A DNA stretch of 64,000 nt from positions 21,292,501 through 21,356,500 of the forward strand of contig WPIO01000001.1 of the NCBI GenBank assembly GCA_009760855.2. The letters are read 5' to 3'. Under the pieces are notes generated by a model that worked only from the letters and a program-made list of their open reading frames with translations, did not search any database and had not been told where the DNA came from. Below are positions 20,341 to 29,289 of this stretch, piece after piece. The DNA is from Cristatella mucedo (Eukaryota > Bryozoa > Phylactolaemata > Cristatellidae). Within the stretch, counting starts at the first letter, position 1; each line of letters begins with the position of its first letter. Made by a program: the position numbers and the translations under genes.

Positions 20341-23144
20341 TCTCCCTCCTTCTCTCTCTCTCTCTCCTCTCTCTTTCTCTCTCGCATGAATGCAGTCGGA
20401 TGAGAAGGAAAAGATGGCGCTGAGGCAAGCAGTGCATACACGACTGTAGATCATAAGCCTGCACGGCGGTCAAGGACAGCACCAGCAAAAGCTGCAGAGC
20501 AAAGCTGCACAAAACAACGTGGGCGCACGTGGGTGCGCGTGCATGGGGTTGCTTTCGAAAGCTATTCACCTTGATCTTGCCAACAGTGATTAAAGAACCC
20601 AACATTGGGGTCTAATAGATCTATCTATCTGGCAAAATGGATGCACTGCCGAACTTCCCTACTCCCCTCCACCCGGCGCGAGTCGCCACCCCGGGGCATG
20701 AGTGAGTAGTGAACCTCGAGCCGAGCTTCGGACACCGTTCCCTGGCACATTTAGCGGATGCCAGTCAACCCATCAGCAACCAGCCGGGCCTGAGGAGGCT
20801 GCCACCATGTTAAACCAACTGCTGCTGCCGAAGGTGGTTGCCGCCTTAGCAGGCTGCCACGGCTGCAGCACTGCACGACAGCAGTGCAGCGCTTTCGATG
20901 CAGCCCTGAAGCCGACTGCCTGCTGTGCTGCATGCCGCTACCTTGCTAGCCGACTCGCACCCCTCCTTCAAACATGTGTTCGTTCCACCAGTCCGGAGGG
21001 TAGAACGGCGGGACACCGAGTGAGGGTGGCCAGGCTGGCGGCTGCGGTGGCCACAGCAGCGGGCTGCCACGCACTCGCACCACCGGCTCGTAGGAGTAGC
21101 CGATCACATCGGCCTGGGGTGGGGGGGGGTATTAAACATTAAACTTTCAGCGGTGGGCCTGGTAGCGGCTTGTACTAGGTCAGTCGCTGGTGTCACTGTC
21201 CTAGTCCCACACATACCGTACCGAAAGCCGCTTAGGCTGTGAGTGCGCTATAAAAAACTCTCCTGCATAACACCCACATAGTCTTTATGACATTGTGGAG
21301 TTACAGACGGAGATACATGCAATACATGCAATACCGTGCCCTAAGCTAATACCGGCTCCCAGTCGAGAGGCATGTCATCATCGCAGCGATGGGTCAGAGC
21401 TCGGCAAGGAAATGGCTAGTGAAACCGAGACTGAGCACTTGGCTGAGCCACGGAGCAAACAGTGTTCAAGTCGAGTTTCATTGTTACCGCGAGCATTCGT
21501 CTAAAACCTTGGCTCGTCGGCACCAGCTGCGCTGCCGCTCACTTTTGCTGGCCACAGTTGTAACGGCAGCGCTAACTCGAGGCACGGCACAGAGGACCTG
21601 CCATGCACGCACGTACCAGAATGACTGCAGAGCCAACTAGCAGCCACTAGGTGCTAACTAGCGACCAACGCAGGGACGGTATTGTCGAGCAGCAGAGCCC
21701 TGTTTGAACGTCTCATTATGCACTATGACGCCTCAGTGGGGGTCAAAAAAGGAAGCATACGTATACGCAGCCCCGTGGCTGAGGAAAGAGATATCAGCTA
21801 TGTGTGTCTCTTCCGTCAGTCAGCACTACCGAGGAAGCCGGTAGAGCACTGGGTATCATGACTAGATTCCCGTACAGCAGCAGCAGTGCAACATAATGCT
21901 ACAATCGAGATTCGCCGCTGCAGCTTTACGGTTGCCCGAGTGACTCTCCTCTCGATGGATGACCAACTCGAGAGTGACAGTGGACCTGCTGAATAGCTAA
22001 GCAACCGTGAATGGCAGGAATAGGGCTGACTCTGGACAAGCTATGATGTTGAGCAAGAAGGTTAAACTACATGCCCCTCTCTAAGCACGAAGCCTATGGC
22101 AGGCACTGGGCTGCTCTACCTTTTCTAGTATGGAATATTTTGGCAGCCACATCAGAAGCTCCAGCACAGACACGCGACAGACGTCCGATCCTTCAACACT
22201 AAGCTACAATGACGAAGTTACAAGGTTCTAACTATAATACCAAAGAAAACCTAGATGTGATAGGGCCTTTACAGTTTTGGCTCAGACAATCGGCATACAT
22301 CTACTAACTAAACACGTGTTTGCAATATAAGTAATACACCTTTTACCAGCTATGTGTAATAGCAGCAGGAACTGGTAGAAAAACAGTCGAGAGTTGGCAG
22401 AGGCAGAGCAAAGAGGAGAGAGAGAACGGGAGAGAGAGAGAGCGGCAGTAGAAGGCGCAGACGCGGAGACAGACAGGCAGCGAGTGACAGGCATAGAGCA
22501 GAGCGAGGCAGAGAGATAGAGAAAGGGGCAGACTAAGACAGAAAGAACAAGAGATAAAATGAGATAGAAAGACACGGAGACAGAGGGGAGGGCGGGGAAA
22601 GACAGACAGAGAGCAAGTGACCAAGATGACGCAGAGATGGCTACATAAGGAATGCGAAACGGCGCGTGAGCGCAAAAGAGGGAAGTGAGACCGACATAGA
22701 TATAGAAAAAAGAGGGGAGGGGACGCAGGACACTGAACGCCTCGCCTCGAACACCAGCTGAAAGATCGACATCATTGCAGTATCGGTTCGTCCCATAGGA
22801 TATTACGCTGGCGTTGAAAAGGGGGACGGAAGCATTTCGCGAGGCTTCAGAAGAACGCGTACACCCACGCAGCAGAGAAGGGTCGCTGGCAACGGCTTGT
22901 AAGGCCCCATACTGGGTCCCAACCGAAGTCATAGGGAAGTACAATCAAATCACATCAAAATCTCGCGCGAAACAGCAGACGAACCCTGCGATGTACGGGC
23001 GCCAAAGCAAATGCACAAAAAGCTTCCTAGTTCGCTGTCACGCGGTAGAACGAACAGTGAAGTCGAACCGTTCCAACCGCAGGAGAAATAAAAGCACAAG
23101 CCGGCCCTTACCGCTTTCAAAGCGGCCAGCCGGTCCCTCGCCAT
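221..23144 (-). CDS. STX1A: syntaxin-1-type t-SNARE gene (nine exons; membrane-anchor exon outside window)
   Basis: Plasma-membrane Qa-SNARE that drives vesicle fusion with SNAP-25-type and VAMP-type partners. Coding exons on the minus strand: 23112-23144, 18423-18527, 11030-11129, 6693-6767, 5384-5457, 4447-4555, 4159-4232, 3872-4009, 221-331. They join in frame to 273 codons. Residues 1-11 are the N-peptide ([11 protein letters not shown]). An acidic linker follows, then the Habc bundle (about 40-166) and the SNARE motif (about 203-273) with [18 protein letters not shown] and [11 protein letters not shown]. The zero-layer glutamine is Q236, the last codon of exon 8. Intron positions look like vertebrate STX1 genes (from memory). 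All donors are GT except introns 2 and 8, which are GC. The hydrophobic anchor exon that normally follows KARR is not found in 1-220, so the 3' end lies off the left edge. It could be the common ancestor of STX1/2/3/4 rather than STX1A strictly; syntaxin identity is near certain. Confidence 0.95.
332..779. other. syntaxin intron 8, unassigned part
   Basis: Between exon 9 and the LINE fragment at 780. I see no coding similarity, RNA gene or repeat. Confidence 0.5.
780..1475 (+). mobile_element. decayed LINE fragment (region upstream of reverse transcriptase motifs)
   Basis: Broken frames on the plus strand include [19 protein letters not shown], then [15 protein letters not shown] and [10 protein letters not shown]. 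This resembles the stretch just before the RT domain in L2/CR1-type LINEs, where the substrate-linker reads roughly SxxxDPIPTxLLK. The 5' boundary is vague. Confidence 0.5.
1475..2640 (-). mobile_element. LINE A remnant, reverse transcriptase part
   Basis: Minus-strand pieces include [28 protein letters not shown] and [20 protein letters not shown] in different frames, matching the longer LINE A copy at 8890-10384. The 3' third is missing. It abuts an opposite-orientation LINE fragment at about 1475. Confidence 0.85.
2938..2969. repeat. (GA)n microsatellite in a purine-rich tract
   Basis: A perfect GA run within about 150 bp of GA-rich DNA, at the 5' junction of a LINE B copy. Confidence 0.95.
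2970..3680 (+). mobile_element. LINE B, 5'-truncated copy with 3' tail
   Basis: Plus-strand frame reads [16 protein letters not shown] and later [15 protein letters not shown], the C-terminal part of an L2/CR1-type ORF2. After the stop (near 3417) comes the 3' UTR and the hairpin tail at about 3588-3635, ending in (ATT)n. A (GA)n tract sits at its 5' junction. Confidence 0.88.
3642..3677. repeat. (ATT)n, LINE B tail
   Basis: Perfect ATT repeats directly after a LINE B hairpin tail. Confidence 0.95.
3872..4009 (-). CDS. STX1A: syntaxin coding exon 8 (N-terminal half of SNARE motif, GC donor)
   Basis: 46 codons beginning [19 protein letters not shown] and ending with the near-invariant [18 protein letters not shown]. 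The donor is CAG|GCAAGT, the usual form of a GC-AG intron. Using the GT 4 nt further on would give a stop a few codons into exon 9. Confidence 0.95.
4159..4232 (-). CDS. STX1A: syntaxin coding exon 7 (linker)
   Basis: Encodes [19 protein letters not shown] and VFTQG, matching human GRTTTSEELEDMLESGNPA. Acceptor CTTTCCAG, donor GTGAGT. Confidence 0.95.
4447..4555 (-). CDS. STX1A: syntaxin coding exon 6 (Habc helix c)
   Basis: Encodes [19 protein letters not shown], then [17 protein letters not shown], matching human STLSRKFVEVMSEYN and RCKGRIQRQLEI. Acceptor CTTACAG, donor GTATGT. Confidence 0.95.
4556..6692. other. syntaxin introns 4-5, no repeats recognised
   Basis: Apart from exon 5 (5384-5457), AT-leaning sequence with short antisense frames that do not match known proteins. 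Confidence 0.5.
5384..5457 (-). CDS. STX1A: syntaxin coding exon 5
   Basis: Encodes [20 protein letters not shown] followed by RKTQ, matching human [20 protein letters not shown]. Acceptor ATCGGCAG, donor GTATGA, ending in phase 0. Confidence 0.93.
6693..6767 (-). CDS. STX1A: syntaxin coding exon 4 (Habc helix b)
   Basis: Encodes [19 protein letters not shown] and RAKLK, matching human [20 protein letters not shown]. Acceptor ATTTCAG, donor GTTTGT. Junction codons with exons 3 and 5 restore G and V. Confidence 0.95.
6768..8049. other. syntaxin intron 3, unassigned part
   Basis: No LINE/SINE signature or protein similarity seen. The 132-aa plus frame at 6918-7316 is not recognised and runs over non-coding-like composition. 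Confidence 0.45.
8050..8640 (+). mobile_element. LINE C remnant
   Basis: A strongly decayed copy related to LINE B: in broken frames it resembles the LHWLPIKQ region and ends with a TTGACGTCATTCAAAAAGAA motif shared with 59810-59830 and close to 26940-26955. No tail is seen; it runs into unrelated DNA. Confidence 0.6.
8825..10700 (+). mobile_element. older LINE A copy split by a nested LINE A insertion
   Basis: Plus-strand LINE A sequence at 8825-8889 (ACCCACAAGGCTTGCC...) resumes at about 10384 with [15 protein letters not shown] and [11 protein letters not shown], which is the direct continuation of the same ORF in intact copies. The interval is a minus-strand LINE A. The downstream part keeps the C-terminal ORF and 3' UTR to about 10680. 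Confidence 0.75.
8890..10384 (-). mobile_element. LINE A, best-preserved copy (435-aa open RT frame)
   Basis: The minus-strand open frame at 10332-9025 has no stop for 435 codons. RT motifs in order: [39 protein letters not shown], catalytic [26 protein letters not shown]. The C-terminal part has [12 protein letters not shown] and RLWNSLPQF, typical of the L2/CR1 group. The endonuclease and ORF1 are absent (5' truncation). The 3' end reads GTTACAGACGGAGAT and then ATTAC-type repeats (8890-8905). Confidence 0.92.
11030..11129 (-). CDS. STX1A: syntaxin coding exon 3 (Habc helix a)
   Basis: Encodes [18 protein letters not shown] and then [15 protein letters not shown], matching human [20 protein letters not shown]. 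Acceptor TTGTCCAG, donor GTGAGT, ending in phase 1. Confidence 0.95.
11130..12823. other. syntaxin intron 2, unassigned part
   Basis: A poly-C stretch at about 11540 and ordinary intron sequence; no family recognised. Confidence 0.45.
12824..12990 (+). mobile_element. SINE1 (tRNA-derived) copy
   Basis: A-box-like GGTTTGGCCAAGTGGTTAAG, B-box-like GTGGGCTCAAGCC, then the body and hairpin tail (GAAGCACCTGAATGGAG ... TTCTCTTACGACGCTA) and AATGAATTATATTT end. Confidence 0.75.
13675..14155 (+). mobile_element. LINE C 3' UTR followed by two further hairpin tails in tandem
   Basis: LINE C 3' UTR at 13675-13860, then two more tail units (GGAAAGTGCCTAGGAAGAAA at about 13917 and GTAAAGTGCCAAGAAAGAGG at about 14055), each ending in an (A)TAAATG(TT) motif. 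The last is followed by (ATT)n at about 14125-14150. Confidence 0.6.
14160..16234. other. syntaxin intron 2, unassigned part
   Basis: No coding or repeat family recognised. Confidence 0.45.
16235..16560 (+). mobile_element. LINE A 3' fragment
   Basis: Starts in the ORF2 C-terminus (RLWNSLPQ equivalent near 16270) and runs through the family's 3' UTR (TTTGAGTGCACTATAGAAAA) to AGATACATTACATT at about 16545-16560. Confidence 0.8.
17195..17535 (+). mobile_element. LINE B 3' fragment with hairpin tail
   Basis: Begins at the [17 protein letters not shown] region of ORF2, with 3' UTR and hairpin tail (AAAGCGCCTAGAAAGAG paired with GAGGCGCTTT) at about 17476-17512. Confidence 0.85.
17843..17868. 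repeat. (CT)n microsatellite
   Basis: Perfect CT run in syntaxin intron 2. Confidence 0.95.
17945..18060 (-). mobile_element. SINE2 partial copy (tail part)
   Basis: Shares GCTGATTAAACAGCCTCTTT, GCGACAGAAGAGCC and GGCTATCACCACCGCTT with copies at 26245 and 47838. It lacks the tRNA-like head. Confidence 0.7.
18423..18527 (-). CDS. STX1A: syntaxin coding exon 2 (GC donor)
   Basis: 35 codons with an acidic run (ADEEEESS) followed by [10 protein letters not shown], which aligns to human DRFMDEFFEQ. The acceptor is TTTTGCAG. The donor is CAG|GCGAGT, a GC donor. The nearest GT, 4 nt downstream, would create an in-frame stop at the junction with exon 3. Confidence 0.9.
18882..18960 (-). mobile_element. 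third tRNA-like SINE head
   Basis: The minus strand carries an A-box-like GGGCTGGTTAGTGTTACGG and a B box GTTCGAATCCTG about 35 bases later, in tRNA spacing. The sequence differs from SINE1 and SINE2. The acceptor-stem halves do not pair well, so it is a SINE head or tRNA relic. Confidence 0.4.
19262..19455 (+). mobile_element. SINE2 (tRNA-derived) copy
   Basis: tRNA-like head with GTGATGGCGCACTAGGTAAG and a perfect B box GGTTCGAATCC at about 19348. The body has TGATAGCCGTAAAGGCTCTT and CGCTATACAAAAGGGGCTG. The head contains internal GATGGCGCAC duplications. Confidence 0.78.
19565..19645 (-). mobile_element. LINE A 3' terminal fragment
   Basis: Minus-strand match to the last 70-80 bases of LINE A (GGAGTTGCAGACGTAGATA, then an ATTACA tail). 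Confidence 0.6.
20265..20383. repeat. (CT)n microsatellite
   Basis: About 70 bp perfect CT, then interrupted CT-rich sequence, in syntaxin intron 1. The long Ser/Leu or Arg/Glu frames here are artefacts of the repeat. Confidence 0.95.
20384..22384. other. syntaxin intron 1, unassigned parts
   Basis: Contains one LINE A end (21215-21330). 20640-21130 is GC-rich with a 146-aa plus frame of biased composition and no recognised domain. Confidence 0.4.
21215..21330 (+). mobile_element. LINE A 3' terminal fragment
   Basis: Matches the LINE A 3' UTR from CCGAAAGCCGCTTAGGCTG to GTTACAGACGGAGATACAT with a short ATGCAATAC repeat tail. Confidence 0.75.
22385..22720. repeat. imperfect GA-rich tract
   Basis: About 330 bp of purine-rich imperfect repeats (GAGA, GACAGA) in syntaxin intron 1; the 220-aa antisense frame over it is low-complexity. 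Confidence 0.8.
23112..23144 (-). CDS. STX1A: syntaxin coding exon 1
   Basis: Start codon at 23144-23142. It encodes [11 protein letters not shown], matching the N-peptide that opens syntaxin-1 proteins (human MKDRTQELRT). The donor is GTAAGG at 23111 and the exon ends in phase 0, as required by exon 2. It lies at the left edge of a CpG-rich block, as expected for a first exon. Confidence 0.85.
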
Positions 23145-23149
23145 TTAAT

Positions 23150-24020
23150 CCTAAATCCAAATAGCAGGTCCGCTTTCGCACCTTGCTGATTGATATTTAA
23201 CAGTCCGCCGGGAGCTATAACAGAATGATCACTAATGAAGTCGATGGGTGTAGACTAGGAATGCCATAGGAAACGGCACACATACTTGCGCATGCGCGTC
23301 GCCGCCGCCCGCGGATCCGGAGGTCGACGCCGCCGCAGCAGCCGCCGCCGCCCGCGGATCCGCTGCGCCGCGCCGTCATACCCTACTCCCGCTCGCTATG
23401 AGTCACGGGCCCCTTTTTTTCGGTGGCGCCCCTCAACGGATTAGCTCACGAGTCTCAGTACCGCCATTAGGGTTCGCGCTCGAAGCACCATTACGATTCA
23501 CGCCAGGTCGGCCCGCACGCACGAAGAGCGAGCGAGGGAGGGAGGGAGGGAGGCAGCGAGGGAGGCAGCGAGGGAGGGAGCGAGGGAGGAGCCCAGCGGA
23601 CGGTCAGGAGCCGCCGGCTCGCAGCCCACTGGCTCGGCGCCTGGCATGCACGTGCCAGGATGGGCGAACTCTCTCACGTGTCTTGAAAGCTAGATAAGCG
23701 GAGCGAGATTCGCGCAACGAAAAGACCCGGTGCGCACGATAACCGCTCGCCACGGTTCTAGAGCGCCGAGCCCAGCGGCGGAGGAAACGAGCGGGGCGCG
23801 TCATCGCTCGCTCGCGCGCGCGCGCGCGCGGGATCCGAGCGAGGGATTCTCGGAGGAAGCCGAAACTCTCCGACGCTGCACAGGCGCTAGGATGAGCTAC
23901 CTACGAGGAAGCTTCTGGCATCTATTCAATCTCTTCATTTGGATGGGCCGCGACGGAAAGTCACGAGGCACCAGTACCTTCCGCGTCGATTCCCGCCGCC
24001 GCCGTTCTGCGAAGATCTGA
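23150..24020. promoter_or_regulatory. CpG-dense block, probable syntaxin promoter/5' UTR
   Basis: GC-rich DNA with many CpG dinucleotides in an otherwise AT-leaning window, starting just upstream of syntaxin exon 1. It contains a duplicated 19-bp GC motif (23301-23319 and 23344-23362), a GAGG-type array (about 23525-23590) and a (CG)n run (about 23805-23830). Promoter function is inferred from position and composition; no transcription start can be read from sequence. Confidence 0.55.
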
Positions 24021-24499
24021 CATTTATTTTTGACAGTTTTGGGACGACCTCAACTGAAAATGAAATGGTTCACCAACATGGGTTATCTCACGGTATTGCT
24101 GGCAAACGCATGTGGTTGTAGCGATTTTCCACCTTGGCGTGTTTCTATACAGCATCCTCCGTAATGCAAACTTGGCAGGCTCGGCGCATTCAGAGGCATT
24201 TTTAGAATTGTCCATCAAGTTCTAGCTCTAGACATGGCAGGGTTCCGTACAAAGTTGTAGTCGTGGTTTTCGTTGAGAAATAGATCAAATTCCTCTATTT
24301 GACTAGCAACTAAACGCCCAGCCGTTTTTAACAGGTATCTTCGTGTTGTAGTTACCAGTCGGCGTGTTATCTTTATCTCCATATATTTATAAATCCATTA
24401 TATGATACGAAGCCGTGTGTGCAGCTGGCAATAGTTAGCGAGACGTCTTTTTTGAAAAATGAGGTTAGCAACATTATTATTTAGGTTCTAGCTTAGAGG

Positions 24500-24755
24500 A
24501 AGGGGTAATGCAACATGCATCAGTATAAGAAGTACCCGTGGAAGCACGCCGATAGCCCTAGTAGTCAGGCAATATACACTTACATGCGCATCCATAATAC
24601 ACACGCAATAATACATACGCAATGTCTTTGCGCGTGCGCGTGTTATACAAACGTATGTATATTTAGGTTGCCTGATTACTAGGGCTATCGTCGTGCTTTC
24701 ACGCTTATTTCTTATACTGATGCATTTTGGCGGCTGTTGCATAACTTTCCCCACA
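24500..24755. mobile_element. foldback (MITE-like) inverted-repeat element
   Basis: Left arm 24500-24577 and right arm about 24655-24755 are imperfect reverse complements. Shared core: ATGCATCAGTATAAGAA, AAGCACG, CGATAGCCCTAGTA and TCAGGCAA. The spacer of about 80 bp holds no coding frame. Consistent with a non-autonomous DNA transposon; target duplications were not identified. Confidence 0.65.
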
Positions 24756-24777
24756 AGCTAAAGCCCAAATAGTAATT

Positions 24778-24819
24778 TATATATATGTATATATATATAT
24801 ATATATATACATATATATA

Positions 24820-24887
<68 letters not shown>

Positions 24888-24900
24888 TATGTGTGTGTAT
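24778..24900. repeat. compound (AT)n-(GT)n microsatellite
   Basis: AT/TATG repeats to about 24823, then about 57 bp of perfect GT and interrupted GT. Confidence 0.95.
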
Positions 24901-25029
24901 GTGCGCGCGAGCGCGAGAACTCTACCATAAACAATTTTCTCGCAGTATGGTTGCAGCTGTTGTGGCTGTAGATTCTTTCGAGTAATAAGAGGGTTTTCTA
25001 TGATACCGGGCAATGAATTAATGAAATTA

Positions 25030-25360
25030 TGATTAAGTTGGGCACAGCGTGTGAAAATATTTGAAAGCCCCACAAAAAACGCACCCTGGTGATAAGTACG
25101 CATTCTGAGTGACCTGGCCCCATCGCGATTCCTTATAACCTCCAGAGTCTGACCAGACATAGAGACCACCCGCTTCTGCGTCGTCTCTTTGGCGATAGCG
25201 AAGCCCACCGGGCAAAGGTTTTACTGTAAGGTCGGCTAATGGTGTAGGCCGAACACCGCGCCTCAGCCACCTGTCTATATTTCTACGCGGTCGCTCTACG
25301 GGATTCAAATCAGGCAACTGGCTGGGCACCAGAATCAACATCACGCAAGGATTCCTCAAA
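25030..25360 (-). mobile_element. Tc1/mariner-like transposase, C-terminal fragment
   Basis: Minus-strand frame reads SQLPDLNPVERPRRNIDRWL, matching the third catalytic region of Tc1-type transposases (SPDLNPIExxW). The first two catalytic residues are not present and no terminal repeats are seen. Confidence 0.75.
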
Positions 25361-25559
25361 AAAAAGTACTTTCCTCGAATTATTTTCAGTCAGGCTAGCA
25401 AGCTGTGGTTTTCCAAGCCAAAATATTACGCTCTGTGGTCGTTACATTGGCAGCAAGATACGACCCCAGAGCGGCGCACTACCCGAGCAGTGAAGTGCTT
25501 TTATTTTACTACAGGAGAATCCGGCTGTGCTTGCTGCTGCCGCATTGTCCGCCGAATGT

Positions 25560-26110
25560 CCCCCTTCTGGCCAGACCGCTGCGCCGCTGTCGGCGCAGCA
25601 CGCTATCCTGGCTCCAATGTGGTACTGGGTGACGCCGTGTAGAAGCCGCCTTAGCAAAGTGCTGGAGCATTTTTGAGGCGGTACAGCAAGCTGTCGCTGC
25701 GCTGGTCCTCGGGCTGAGGCGCGCGCTGCTTCGCGCCTCAGCTGGTGCTGCTGCGTCTTCGCCCCGCGCTTATTTTCGAGTTTTCCATCGTTGAAGGCAT
25801 CGCCACCGGAAGGCCGACGGACTTGCTCGAGAATCGCGGGGCTCGATCGGCGACGCCTCGCGGGGCAGCTCCCGACAGCGGCGGGCGGAGCCCGAGCGGG
25901 CGCCTTTTCGCACGGTCGAAACTCAGGGGGGCGGGCGGTCGGGTGGCACGGGCGGGTTGCTTTCTCGCTGAGGCGGGCCGCATTCCGCCGGGTCTAGCCG
26001 CTTTAGCGAAGAGTCGGAGCCTGATGGCCGGCTTACCGCCGGGGCGGGCTGCTTTCTCGCCGAGGCGTGCCGCTTTCCGACGCCACTTCGCTCCCTGCAC
26101 GCCACGCGGT
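25560..26110. other. second GC-rich, CpG-rich block
   Basis: About 550 bp of GC-rich DNA between syntaxin and BUD23. Modules around GCGGGYTGCTTTCTCGC recur at about 25950 and 26042 (about 92 bp apart). Long frames exist on both strands but are Arg/Ala/Gly/Pro-rich, as expected for CpG-rich DNA. No protein family recognised. It could be a CpG island with an unrecognised promoter or a GC-rich repeat. Confidence 0.4.
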
Positions 26111-26244
26111 CGGAACTAATCCTTAATCTGATTACGTAATTAAATATCGCGCTACTCATTGGCTCTGCGTGTCGCTGCTTATTTCGTAAGCGGTAACAGT
26201 TCAAAGTCAGTGGCCAAACTCGAGCGCCATAATAAAAAATACTT

Positions 26245-26375
26245 GCGGATTAAACGGCCTCTTTTGCATAGCGACAGAAGAGCCACTACGGTTATCATCA
26301 CCGCTTGCAGTGGCAAGATATGATCGTCCACCGAAAGATTCGAACCCACGACCTCGGAACCGAGGTGCATAATAG
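26245..26375 (-). mobile_element. SINE2 copy
   Basis: Reverse orientation: ATTAAACGGCCTCTTTTGCA, GCGACAGAAGAGCC, then B box (GATTCGAACCCACGACCTC on plus). Confidence 0.78.
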
Positions 26376-26469
26376 CGATTCATTGTAATAGGAATGAGAA
26401 AAATAGCACCCCGTTCACGCAATCGACGATATTGTAGTACGCACCTCAAAAATCAGAGGACTATTTGCT

Positions 26470-28554
<2,085 letters not shown>

Positions 28555-28750
28555 GTTCAAGTGGGGGCCGGCACACCTTCGGCCTGCTGCTTCAGGATGA
28601 GGCCCAGAGGAGACTACTGCCGGAGGGGACCGATGAGGTCCGCGGGCCACTGCAGGGGCTACTAGACCTTTCCCGGAGTAGCGCCTTCAGGGCTCCACTT
28701 CCGAGTGGCTCTCCGTTGTTGCTGGCAAAAGCGTGTCGGGACCTCACCAG
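28555..28750 (+). other. GC-rich island, possible retroelement fragment
   Basis: About 200 bp clearly richer in GC than its flanks. The frame EVQVGAGTPSACCF faintly recalls the QVGVGTPxGCEA motif of some LINE reverse transcriptases. Too short and too broken to be sure. Confidence 0.25.
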
Positions 28751-29194
28751 CACTTCGCTTGCCTAAGCCGTTTAACCAGCGCACGTGACCACGAGTATGT
28801 TTGTTGGCCGTAGCATTTCGATGCTGGATCTGAACCTTCAGCCACGCCTGGTTGGAAAAACAGAGCTAGACTTGAGTCACAAAAACGTGGCAAGTCCGAT
28901 CGGGACGCGAGTGACTCAATTTTTAAGGTAGATGAGCTAGCTACATCTGGGCTGCTGGTCATTTTCGTAACCTGACTATCCGGCCATGTCTTTGCCTAAC
29001 CAAAGTACGGTGTGGTTACTACTACTCACCTTTATCGACGTTTACCTTTCCAGCTTGTTTACGGAAACTATCGTGCAGTACCTTGATGCGACGCGAGGTA
29101 CAAGTGGCATGGACTACAAAGTAGCAAACGCTCGGCGAAAGAGTACAGCCGAGATGAAAGCTGCCTTCAAACGATAGTCAAGAAGAATGTGTTT

Positions 29195-29285
29195 GATGAC
29201 CGAGGTCGTGGGCTCGATTCCTTTGGCATACGTGAAGCATATATCGCTGTGTGTAGCACCTTTGTAATAGGCATGTTAAATTTTG
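29195..29285 (+). mobile_element. SINE1 partial copy
   Basis: Begins in the tRNA-like head at CGAGGTCGTGGGCTCGATTCC (B box) and continues to a decayed tail. The A-box half is missing. Confidence 0.55.
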
Positions 29286-29289
29286 ATAC

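Noticed and set aside
20127-20605. Long Arg/Glu and Ser/Leu frames
   Set aside because: Products of the (CT)n microsatellite read in different frames.
20702-21142. 146-aa Ala/Arg/Cys-rich plus frame in syntaxin intron 1
   Set aside because: Biased composition in GC-rich DNA, no recognised domain, no splice evidence.
22282-22944. 220-aa minus-strand frame
   Set aside because: Ser/Leu/Cys-rich low-complexity translation of an imperfect GA-rich tract, no conserved domain.
24777-25208. 143-aa frame with His-Thr repeat
   Set aside because: Translation of (GT)n/(AT)n microsatellite.
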